DNA from: Campylobacteraceae bacterium
Lineage (GTDB): Bacteria > Campylobacterota > Campylobacteria > Campylobacterales > Campylobacteraceae
Assembly: GCA_900753405.1 (NCBI GenBank)
Contig: CAADYZ010000015.1
Span: 1 to 64,000, forward strand
Direction of reading: 5' to 3'
DNA: 64,000 nucleotides
Part shown: positions 8,874 through 16,210 of the stretch, piece by piece
Layout of the letters: each line of letters starts with the position of its first letter
Position numbering within the stretch: the first letter of the stretch is position 1
Made by a program: the position numbers and the translations under genes
Notes under the pieces: model-generated
The model's database searches: none
What the model saw: the letters and a program-made list of their open reading frames with translations, nothing else
What the model was told of the DNA's origin: nothing

Positions 8874-9773
8874 CTAGCCCTCAAAAACGCCGGTTGAGAG
8901 ATATCTCTCGCCTGTGTCGCACAAAATGATGACGATTTTCTTGCCTTGAAATTCTGGGCGTTTGGCGATTTGCTTGGCAGCAAAGATGTTTGCCCCGCTT
9001 GAAATTCCAACCAAAATTCCTTGTTTTGCGAGGTTTTTCGCACTCTCTTTTGCGTCTTCGTTGCTGACTAAGAAAAACTCGTCGATCAACTCTTTATTAA
9101 GGTTGGCTGGGATGAAGTTTGCGCCGATGCCTTGGATCGCGTGAGGACCTGCAACGCCGCGTGAAAGTAGAGGTGAAGCGGCTGGCTCAACGGCAATGGC
9201 TTTTAAGTTTGCGTTGGTGGCTTTGGCGACTTTTGCGATGCCGCTGATGCTGCCGCCTGTGCCAAAACCTGCAACTAAAACATCAAAACTTCCAAGCTCG
9301 GCTAAGATCTCCTTTGCCGTTGTCTCTTCGTGGATTTTTGGGTTTGCTGGGTTGTCAAATTGTGACGGAATGAAGCCTCCGCATTGCGCGGCAAGCTCGA
9401 CTGCCTTGTCGTGCGCACCCTTCATCCCAAGCTCCTTTGGCGTTAGCACAAGTTTTGCGCCGTAAGCCTTTAAAAGCGCGCGGCGTTCTAAGCTCATCGA
9501 CTCTGGCATCGTAAGCGTGATCTGAAATCCAAGCGCAGCACAAACCATCGCAAGCCCCACGCCCGTGTTGCCGCTTGTTGGCTCGATGATCGGCGTGTTG
9601 GCGGTGATCTTGCCTGAGCTGATCGCCTCTTTGATCATCGCAAGTGCGATCCTGTCTTTGACTGAGCCACCGGGATTTTTAAACTCGCATTTTGCGTAAA
9701 TCTCCGCGTTGTCGTCTGCGATTTTAAGAAGTGGCGTGTTGCCAATTAGCTCTAAAATGTTGTTGTAAATCAT
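8874..9773 (-). CDS. cysK: Cysteine synthase A (O-acetylserine sulfhydrylase)
   Basis: Makes cysteine from O-acetylserine and sulfide with PLP, in the cytoplasm. Features are the GNTPLL start, the PLP lysine in PGGSVKDRIAL (about residue 40), the substrate loop EPTSGNTGVGLA, and the PLP-phosphate loop GFGTGGSISGIAK. The 299 residues match the family. It is followed by the small membrane protein gene and preceded by metY on the same strand, a sulfur amino acid cluster; a family A repeat (about 9786-9815) sits between them. Confidence 0.95.
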   Translation of the reverse strand: MIYNNILELIGNTPLLKIADDNAEIYAKCEFKNPGGSVKDRIALAMIKEAISSGKITANTPIIEPTSGNTGVGLAMVCAALGFQITLTMPESMSLERRALLKAYGAKLVLTPKELGMKGAHDKAVELAAQCGGFIPSQFDNPANPKIHEETTAKEILAELGSFDVLVAGFGTGGSISGIAKVAKATNANLKAIAVEPAASPLLSRGVAGPHAIQGIGANFIPANLNKELIDEFFLVSNEDAKESAKNLAKQGILVGISSGANIFAAKQIAKRPEFQGKKIVIILCDTGERYLSTGVFEG

Positions 9774-9815
9774 CTTCTCTCCTTTAAAATATCAAAATCA
9801 AATTTGGTTTTGGCA

Positions 9816-11087
9816 TTAAGCTAACGCGTTTGCCAAATCGTCGATCAAATCCTCCGCGTTTTCAAGCCCAACGCTGATGCGGATGAGCCCTTCGCTGATC
9901 CCTGCGCTTGCGAGTTGCTCGCTGCTAAGTTGCTGGTGCGTGGTTGAGGCTGGGTGGGTGATGATCGACTTTGTGTCGCCGATATTAACTACGATGCTAA
10001 ACAACTTGACTGAGTTCATCACCTTTGCTGCAACCTCGCGCGAGCCAACATCAAAGCACAAAAGCCCGCTCGCCATCTGCTCTGTGAAGTAGCGGCGGAC
10101 AAAGTCAAAGTGCGGCGAGTTTGGCAAGGCTGGGTAATTCACGCTTTTTACCTTTGCGTGAGTTGAGAGGAAGCGCGCAAGCTGCAAAGCATTGTGGCTG
10201 TGGGCTTTTACGCGGACCGAGAGGGTTTCAAGCGAGTTTGTAAGCTGCCACGCGTTAAACGGCGAGAGGGTCGCGCCAATGTCGCGTAAAAGTCCGATGC
10301 GGATGCGGAGGCAGAAGATGTCAAACGCGCCTGCTAAGTCGGCAAAAACAAGCCCGTGGTAGCTCTCGTCTGGCTCGTTGAAGTGCGCGTAACGCGGGTT
10401 TGCAACAAGTTTTGCGTTCAGCGTTTTTGACGAGACGATGAGCCCTGCGATGCTAACGCCTTGTCCGCTGATGTATTTGCTTGCACTATGCACAACAACA
10501 TCCACACCGTGTGTAAGCGGGCGGTAGATCACAGGTGTCGCAACCGTGTTGTCCGCGACTGTCACAACACCGTGTTTGTTGGCGATCGCAACGATCTGGT
10601 CGATGTTTGGGATCGAGATTTGCGGGTTTGAGAGGGTCTCAAAGAAGATCGCCCGCGTTTTGTCGTCGATGAGTGCTTCGAGGTCGGCAACGCTTTCAGA
10701 GTCAAAAACTCTTGCTTCGATGCCAAAGCGTTTCATCGTGTTGCAAATTAGCGTTGTTGAGCCGCCGTAAATTTTCTCGGCGATGATGATGTTTTCACCG
10801 CACGCAGCGAGGTTTGCCAAAGCGTAGAATATCGCCGCTTGACCGCTAGCGACTGCTAGTGCTGCCGCGCCCTCTTCTAACGCCGCGATCCTGCCTTCGA
10901 GGATGTCCGTGCTTGGGTTGGTAAGGCGTGAGTAAATTTGCCCCAACTCTTTAAGCGCAAAGCGGTTTGCCGCCGTTTCGCACGAGCCAAAGTCGTAAGC
11001 CGTGGTTTGGTAGATCGGCGGATTCATCGCGCCTTGCGCGCTTTTTGGGTCATAGCCTGAGCGGATTGCAAGAGTTTCGAATTTCAT
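9816..11087 (-). CDS. metY: O-acetylhomoserine sulfhydrylase
   Basis: A 423-residue Cys/Met-metabolism PLP enzyme that makes homocysteine from O-acetylhomoserine and sulfide. The PLP lysine is in HSASKYISGQGVSIAG. The N-terminal FETLAIRSGYDP and the C-terminal run SVGLENAEDLIDDL are typical, and the length of about 420 separates it from MetB/MetC (about 380). Neighbouring cysK uses the same sulfide pool. MetZ-type O-succinylhomoserine enzymes are the main alternative assignment. Confidence 0.9.
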   Translation of the reverse strand: MKFETLAIRSGYDPKSAQGAMNPPIYQTTAYDFGSCETAANRFALKELGQIYSRLTNPSTDILEGRIAALEEGAAALAVASGQAAIFYALANLAACGENIIIAEKIYGGSTTLICNTMKRFGIEARVFDSESVADLEALIDDKTRAIFFETLSNPQISIPNIDQIVAIANKHGVVTVADNTVATPVIYRPLTHGVDVVVHSASKYISGQGVSIAGLIVSSKTLNAKLVANPRYAHFNEPDESYHGLVFADLAGAFDIFCLRIRIGLLRDIGATLSPFNAWQLTNSLETLSVRVKAHSHNALQLARFLSTHAKVKSVNYPALPNSPHFDFVRRYFTEQMASGLLCFDVGSREVAAKVMNSVKLFSIVVNIGDTKSIITHPASTTHQQLSSEQLASAGISEGLIRISVGLENAEDLIDDLANALA

Positions 11088-11216
11088 CTTAGTCCTTTCG
11101 TAAGAAATTTTCTAAGATTAACCAAAAAATCTTAAATCAATATGAAAAAAATGCTAAAATCGAATTTGATTTACCAAATTGTAAAAATTCGTTTCAAATT
11201 CTGTTTTAACAAGGCT

Positions 11217-11897
11217 TTAACGCGGGTTTTGCGGGTTTGTGAGAGTGAGAAAACGCGGTGAAAAAGGGGTTAAGAATTCCTTTTGGTGGGAGATAAAGAT
11301 GTAGCTTGTGCCAAATTCGCGGCTAAATTTGAGCAGCAGTTCGATCAAGGCTTTGACGCTGAGGATGTCTATCGAAGCAAAAATTTCGTCACAAATCAAA
11401 AGGCGAGGTTTTACCAAAAGCGCGGCGATCAACGCGACTTTTGCCGCCTCACCCATACTCAGCGAAGTTGGCAAGCGGTCAAGGGCGTTTGCGGGAAGTC
11501 TCAAACGCGCGAACAACTCTAAGTGTTCGCCGTTTTGTGGTAAGTTGAAGTTGGTGTAAATGTCTTCAAAAAGCGACCTTACGCTTCTTGCTGGGTTGAG
11601 GCAGAGTTTTGCGGCACAAAAGGTGTATTGCACCTGTTTGTAAAAGGTGGCGTCTGGCTTTAAGTCGTTGTAGCTCACGCCGTTTAGCAAAATTTCGCCT
11701 TCGCTTGGGGCGAGGAGTTTAAGCAGGATTTTAGCAAGCGTGGTTTTGCCGCTGCCACTTGGCGCACTAAGAGCTAGGTGCGAAGCGGCGTCAAGCTCAA
11801 AAGAGAGGTTGCTAAAAAGCGTGAAGTCTCGCCGTTTGGTGTAAAAATGCTCTTTTGTGTGAAAAGTTTTGCTAAGGTTACTAACTTCTAAAAGCAT
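11217..11897 (-). CDS. nikV: Nickel/peptide ABC transporter ATPase (NikV-like)
   Basis: A 226-residue ATPase of the DppF/NikE type, last gene of a five-gene importer operon. Walker A is SAPSGSGKTTLAK, the signature reads LSMGEAAKVAL (a variant of LSGGQ), Walker B is LLICDEIFASID and the switch is FISHQKE. It is shorter than DppF proteins and lacks their C-terminal oligopeptide extension. It begins 8 bp after the upstream ATPase. By order it corresponds to the last gene of C. jejuni nikZYXWV. Substrate is inferred from that order only. Confidence 0.82.
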   Translation of the reverse strand: MLLEVSNLSKTFHTKEHFYTKRRDFTLFSNLSFELDAASHLALSAPSGSGKTTLAKILLKLLAPSEGEILLNGVSYNDLKPDATFYKQVQYTFCAAKLCLNPARSVRSLFEDIYTNFNLPQNGEHLELFARLRLPANALDRLPTSLSMGEAAKVALIAALLVKPRLLICDEIFASIDILSVKALIELLLKFSREFGTSYIFISHQKEFLTPFSPRFLTLTNPQNPR

Positions 11898-11905
11898 AAA
11901 ACTCC

Positions 11906-12616
11906 TTAAAATTCGCCGTTAAACAAAGCGACTAGCTGCTTGCCCGCTTCGCTTTTTGGGGCGGTGAAAAACTCGCTGTTAAACTCAACCACGCGCCCTT
12001 CGTTTAAGAGTAAAATCTGCGCGCAAAACTCCCTTGCGACCGCTAAGTCGTGGGTGATTAGCACGCAAGGAAAGTCGCGCAAAAGTTCAAGTAAGCTTCG
12101 CGCATTTTTCTCGTCTAAATTCGAGGTGATCTCGTCACAAAGCAAAATTTTCGCCCCGCAAACTAACGCCAACGCAACTTGCACGCGCATCGCCTCGCCG
12201 CTGCTTAGCTCGTAAGGATAAGCGTGCCAAATTCGGCTTGTTTGGCTCAGCCCCAAACGCTCAAAAACGTCAAAAGCCTCCTGCTTTTTCGCACCGCACA
12301 TCCCAAAAAACCGCCCGATGTCTAAAAGTGGCGGAAAGGCGGCTTTTGCGTCTTGGAAGATGTAGGCAACTTTGCGTCTGTAAGCGGGCAAGTCGGTAAG
12401 TTTTAGCAGCTCTTCGCCGTTAAGCGTGAGTCGCCCAGCTTTAAGTTCAAAACCCTCTGGCTCTAAACGAGCAAGCGAGCGTAAAAGAAGCGTTTTGCCG
12501 CAACCACTTGCGCCTAAAATTCCAAGCATTTTGCCCTTTTCAAGCGTAGCGGAGAAGCTGATGTTTTCAAGCAAATTCACGCCATTTAAACTTAGTGTCA
12601 AGCCTTCGCAAATCAT
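11906..12616 (-). CDS. nikW: Nickel/peptide ABC transporter ATPase (NikW-like)
   Basis: A 236-residue ATPase of the DppD/NikD type. Walker A is GASGCGKTLLLR (about 34-45), the signature LSSGEAMRVQVAL, Walker B ILLCDEITSNLD and the switch LITHDLAVA. Its start overlaps the end of the permease gene by 4 bp. It should form a heterodimeric motor with the next ATPase on the cytoplasmic side of the permease pair. Confidence 0.83.
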   Translation of the reverse strand: MICEGLTLSLNGVNLLENISFSATLEKGKMLGILGASGCGKTLLLRSLARLEPEGFELKAGRLTLNGEELLKLTDLPAYRRKVAYIFQDAKAAFPPLLDIGRFFGMCGAKKQEAFDVFERLGLSQTSRIWHAYPYELSSGEAMRVQVALALVCGAKILLCDEITSNLDEKNARSLLELLRDFPCVLITHDLAVAREFCAQILLLNEGRVVEFNSEFFTAPKSEAGKQLVALFNGEF

Positions 12617-13434
12617 CTCGCAGCCTTAAATTTGGCGTCATTTGCAAAGTGCAAAAGCGGCATCAAAAGTAGCAAAAACACCACAACAGGAAGCACGACA
12701 AGCCACCAACCGCCGATGAAAATCGCGTTTGCCCCTTCGCTCAAAAGCGTGCCTAAACTCGCCTCGCCAAGCCCTACTCCTAAACCAAAGAAGCTTAAAG
12801 TCGCCTCAGTGGTGATCGCGTGGGCAAAATTTAGCACAAAAAGCGTAAGCAAAAGCGGCGCGGCGTTTGGCAGAAGTTGGGTTAAAAGAAGGCGTGGTTT
12901 TGAGTAGCCACAAACAACGCAGTGCTGGTAAAAGTCGCTTTTTTTCAGGGCGTAAAACTCAGCTTCAATCACCTTTGCGACAAAAGCAAAATGCATAAGC
13001 GAAATGACAAAGATCGCCAACACAAGTCCGCCGCCAAAGAGGCTTTGCACAAAAAGGGCGATCAAAAGTGAAGGAATCGAGAGCAAAATTTCAAACAACC
13101 CGAGCCAAAACTCACGCGCAAAAAGCGAGGCAAAAACGGCAAAAATGACGCCTAAAAAGAGCGTCAAACTCCCGCCCAAAAGCCCGACAAACAGCGAGAC
13201 TCTAAGCCCCTCGCAACAACGAGTCAAAAGGTCGCGTCCTAAAAAGTCCGTGCCAAAAATGAATGTCGAATTTGGCGGAAGTTTTGAGACTGAAAGATCC
13301 ACCCCGGCGCCGCTAAACGGCGAGAAGATCGGCACAAAAACCGCCAACGCCACCACAAAAAAGAGGCTGCAAAGCGCGACTTTGCTAAGCGGCGAGAGAG
13401 TGTTAAAATCAAATTTGGTTTTTACACTACGCAT
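12613..13434 (-). CDS. nikX: Nickel/peptide ABC permease (NikX-like)
   Basis: A 273-residue inner-membrane permease of the DppC/NikC type. It has an N-terminal helix followed by the family motif GTDFLGRDLLTRCCEGLRVSL, several transmembrane segments, and the EAA-type coupling region (VIEAEFYALKKSDFYQHCVVCGYSKP). It overlaps both neighbours by 4-8 bp, so translation is coupled. A family A repeat is embedded at its N terminus (about 13408-13427), so the first residues SVKTKFDFNTLSP are partly repeat-encoded. Confidence 0.83.
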   Translation of the reverse strand: MRSVKTKFDFNTLSPLSKVALCSLFFVVALAVFVPIFSPFSGAGVDLSVSKLPPNSTFIFGTDFLGRDLLTRCCEGLRVSLFVGLLGGSLTLFLGVIFAVFASLFAREFWLGLFEILLSIPSLLIALFVQSLFGGGLVLAIFVISLMHFAFVAKVIEAEFYALKKSDFYQHCVVCGYSKPRLLLTQLLPNAAPLLLTLFVLNFAHAITTEATLSFFGLGVGLGEASLGTLLSEGANAIFIGGWWLVVLPVVVFLLLLMPLLHFANDAKFKAAR

Positions 13435-14308
13435 TTGCTTGCCTTTTGTTTAAAAATCCCAAAAGCAGCTCGGCGGCGACATTGATCAAAAAGACGCTTA
13501 CAACCGAGCAAAGCCCGATGAAAATCACAACTGGATAGTCCTTAAAAAGCACCGCGTCAAGGCTAAGCTTGCCCATCCCTTCGTAAGCTAGAACCACCTC
13601 AACGCCGTAAGCTGAGCTTAAAAACCCCGCCAAATTCGAAGCGGTGTAAGTAAGTAGCGTGTGAAGCGAGTGAAGCGGCAAGATGAAGCCATAAACGCGG
13701 GCTTTGCTTAGTCCGCGCGCAAAAGAAGCGGTGATGAAAGTTGAGTTGAGCGTGGTTTTTAAGGAGGCGTTAAAGACGCGGATAAACAAGACTAAATGCC
13801 CTAAAAGCATACTCAAAAGTGCTAAAACCAAATTTGACTCTATTTCAAAATAAATGCCAAAAACTAGCAAAACTAACAACGCCAAAGCAAAGCTTGGCAA
13901 CGCAAAAAACGAGACGCAAAGCCACTCAACAACGGCTGAGAGGAAGGCGAATTTAAACGAAGCCAAGCAGATTGCAAGAGCGGTCACAAAAAGTAAAACT
14001 AGCGACAACGACACTAGCAAAAGTGTGTTAAAAAAGAGTGGCAAAACGAGCGAAGTCACGCTTTGTCCGCTTAAAAGTGAGTTGCCAAAGTCAAGTCTAA
14101 GGGCGTTTTTGAGCCACGCGGTGTATTGCGCCCAAAAGCTTTGGTCGAGGTTTAAATTCGCCTCAAAAGACTCCCTCAACGCCTCGCCAACGCCTTGTAA
14201 GTTGGTCGCAAAAACCACGCTTCCGCTGCTGTAAAAGCCTAACGCAAAGAGCAACAAGCTCACCAAAAAAAGCGACGCCAAGCCGTAAATCAAGCGTTTT
14301 GCCAACAC
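13427..14308 (-). CDS. nikY: Nickel/peptide ABC permease (NikY-like)
   Basis: A 293-residue permease of the DppB/NikB type: one N-terminal helix, a periplasmic loop containing NLDQSFWAQYTAWLKNALRLDFG (the typical position of the QY-x-W motif), then five or so helices. The cytoplasmic coupling loop is around SFARGLSKARVYGF. A half copy of repeat A (about 13821-13840) encodes ESNLVLAL in a membrane-flanking loop. It starts 16 bp after the binding-protein gene. Confidence 0.82.
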   Translation of the reverse strand: MLAKRLIYGLASLFLVSLLLFALGFYSSGSVVFATNLQGVGEALRESFEANLNLDQSFWAQYTAWLKNALRLDFGNSLLSGQSVTSLVLPLFFNTLLLVSLSLVLLFVTALAICLASFKFAFLSAVVEWLCVSFFALPSFALALLVLLVFGIYFEIESNLVLALLSMLLGHLVLFIRVFNASLKTTLNSTFITASFARGLSKARVYGFILPLHSLHTLLTYTASNLAGFLSSAYGVEVVLAYEGMGKLSLDAVLFKDYPVVIFIGLCSVVSVFLINVAAELLLGFLNKRQANA

Positions 14309-14324
14309 CTCAACTCCTTAGCCG

Positions 14325-15860
14325 CTAGTTTTTCTTCCACTCCCAAGCGTTTGCCAAAAAGCCGACTCCGTGGTGTCCGAGCGTGTAGTGCTTCACACCC
14401 GTGACGCGTTTGCTAACGACAAGTGGGTAGTTGATGTATGAGATAAACAAAAACGGCGGGTTGTCGTGCAGGGCGTTGATGAATTTTGCGTAATACTCCT
14501 TGCGTTTTTTTGCGTCTCTTGTCTCGCGGGCTTTTTGCAAGTAACGATTAACCTTTTCGTCTTGGTAGTGGTTTAGGTTAAAGTCGCTCTCCTCGCCAAA
14601 GTTGCCAAAAACCCTGAAAGTGTGCATATCAGGGTCAAGCGGACTGCCCCAACCTACGACAAAACTATCCACCGCCGAGTAGTCAAAAGTCCCTGCGTTT
14701 TTCGCAACACCTTTTGCATTCACACCGACTTTCTTAAACTCGCTTACCAAAAACTGCGTCATAGCCACGCGCAACGGGTCGTTACTCATCGCGTAAATCT
14801 CAAACGACAACTCGCGTCCATTTCGCTCGTAAATGCCCTTTGCGTTGTGTTTAAAACCCGCTTTTGCAAGAAGTTTGTGGGTTTTGTTTGGGTCAAATTC
14901 GAATTTAGCAAATTTTTCTGGCGCAGCCCACGAGTTTTGAAGCGGGTGGTGGGCTACAAAACCCAAGTTGTGAAGCAAAGTTGAAACTAAAAGCTCGCGA
15001 TCCACCGCGTGGATTAACGCCTGCCTAACAAGCTTTTCTTTCAAAAACTCGTTGTGAAAGTTAAACATCAACGCGCGGTAGTCAGCCGACTTCTCCACAA
15101 AAAGGTTGAATTTCTTATCGTTTTCAAAGTTTTTTGCAAACTCAAAAGAGACTAACGCCGCGTCAAGCTTGCCCGACTTTAACGCAAGAGCGGCGGTGTT
15201 TGGGTTTGGGATCGTCTGTAAGATCAAATTTGGTGTTTGCACCTTGCCTAAGTAGAAGTTTTCGTTTGCTTTAAACTCTTTTCTAACGCCCTTTTTGTAT
15301 CTCACAAGTTTGTAAGGTCCAGTTCCAACGGGTTGTTGGTTAAATTTTGCGGTGTTTAGGTCTTTTCCGTTAAGCAGGTGAAAAGGGATGACACCAACGC
15401 TAAGCGAGTCAAGAAGTGCGGGGTAAGGCTTGCTAAGCGTGACTCTCACGGCGTAGTCGCCACGCACCTCAACGCTTTTAACCAAGCTAAAATTTGGGCG
15501 AAGCGGCGAATTTACCTTTTCGTTCATAATGCTCTCAATGGTAAATTTCACATCCCTCGCGCTAAATTTCGCTCCATCGTGCCACGAGACATTTTTCTTC
15601 AACTCAAAGTCATACACAAGCCCGTCTTTGCTCACGCTCCACGACTCAGCAAGGTCTGGCAGCGGTTGCATATTTTCGTCAAACCTCACAAGCCCGCTAA
15701 ACAAAAGCCCAAAAGCGTTGTCGTGGTCTTCACTGAAAATGGGGTTAAGCTTTTCTTCTTCGTTTTCAGTGGCGATGCGTAGCGTGTTTGCGCTTGCTGC
15801 GTTAAGCCCAAACGCCACGACACACAAGCTAAACAGAAATTTCGCTAAAACTCTCTTCAT
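14325..15860 (-). CDS. nikZ: Nickel/peptide periplasmic binding protein (NikZ-like)
   Basis: A 511-residue SBP_bac_5 family protein with a signal peptide (MKRVLAKFLFSLCVVAFGLNAASA) and the mature start NTLRIATENEEEKLNPIFS. The domain signature PDLAESWSVSKDGLVYDFELK and the segment YDFELKKNVSWHDG are typical of nickel/peptide binders. It would capture Ni chelates (for urease or hydrogenase) or short peptides in the periplasm and deliver them to NikXY. It is first in the operon, with AGGAGG just upstream of the ATG. In C. jejuni the syntenic operon is described as nickel uptake; I cannot prove the ligand here. Confidence 0.85.
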   Translation of the reverse strand: MKRVLAKFLFSLCVVAFGLNAASANTLRIATENEEEKLNPIFSEDHDNAFGLLFSGLVRFDENMQPLPDLAESWSVSKDGLVYDFELKKNVSWHDGAKFSARDVKFTIESIMNEKVNSPLRPNFSLVKSVEVRGDYAVRVTLSKPYPALLDSLSVGVIPFHLLNGKDLNTAKFNQQPVGTGPYKLVRYKKGVRKEFKANENFYLGKVQTPNLILQTIPNPNTAALALKSGKLDAALVSFEFAKNFENDKKFNLFVEKSADYRALMFNFHNEFLKEKLVRQALIHAVDRELLVSTLLHNLGFVAHHPLQNSWAAPEKFAKFEFDPNKTHKLLAKAGFKHNAKGIYERNGRELSFEIYAMSNDPLRVAMTQFLVSEFKKVGVNAKGVAKNAGTFDYSAVDSFVVGWGSPLDPDMHTFRVFGNFGEESDFNLNHYQDEKVNRYLQKARETRDAKKRKEYYAKFINALHDNPPFLFISYINYPLVVSKRVTGVKHYTLGHHGVGFLANAWEWKKN

Positions 15861-15880
15861 CCTCTCCTCCTTTTGAAGTA

Positions 15881-15910
15881 GTAATACGATTTAAAAAAAG
15901 AGTATGATTT
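15881..15910 (-). promoter_or_regulatory. Possible operator upstream of nikZ
   Basis: Two similar boxes, GTAATACGATTT (15881-15892) and AGTATGATTT (15901-15910), are spaced 20 bp apart, about two helical turns, immediately upstream of the nikZ start. Such spacing suggests a metal-responsive repressor site, but I have no direct match to a known NikR or Fur consensus. Confidence 0.3.
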
Positions 15911-15943
15911 TAAATTTAAAAGGCTAAATTTTGGCTGAAAGCG

Positions 15944-15971
15944 TCAAAATCAAATTTGGTTTTGATGCTTT
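15944..15971. repeat. Family A palindrome upstream of nikZ
   Basis: Near-perfect palindrome around TCAAAATCAAATTTGGTTTT with AGCGTC/GATGCT flanks, in the 350-bp divergent region between nikZ and the autotransporter. It is followed by three near copies of GTTACT/CTTACT plus T7 (15971-16010). The position does not suit a terminator for either flanking gene, since both are transcribed away from it. Confidence 0.7.
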
Positions 15972-16115
15972 GTTACTGATTTGTTACTTTTTTTCTTACT
16001 TTTTTTAAGCCATTTTTAAGAAAATTTTGCTTCAAAACTTGGCGTGAAACAACTTTTTTAAACGCAAAACAAACGGCTCAAACGCCCGCCGCAACGGACT
16101 TGACGCGGTTTTTAC

Positions 16116-16131
16116 AAAAAAAAAAAAAAAA
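16116..16131 (+). promoter_or_regulatory. A16 homopolymer upstream of autotransporter
   Basis: Sixteen consecutive adenines lie 80 bp before the autotransporter start, about 50 bp upstream of a possible -10 (TATAAA, 16183-16188). A tract of this length is prone to slippage and could vary promoter strength, as UP-element-like A-tracts do. AAAAAGGA precedes the ATG at 16211. Confidence 0.5.
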
Positions 16132-16210
16132 CAAATTAGAAACGAGGTTTAATTTTCATTTAAGCTCTTGGGTGCGATATTTTATAAAATTTTTTGAAAA
16201 AGGATGACTT

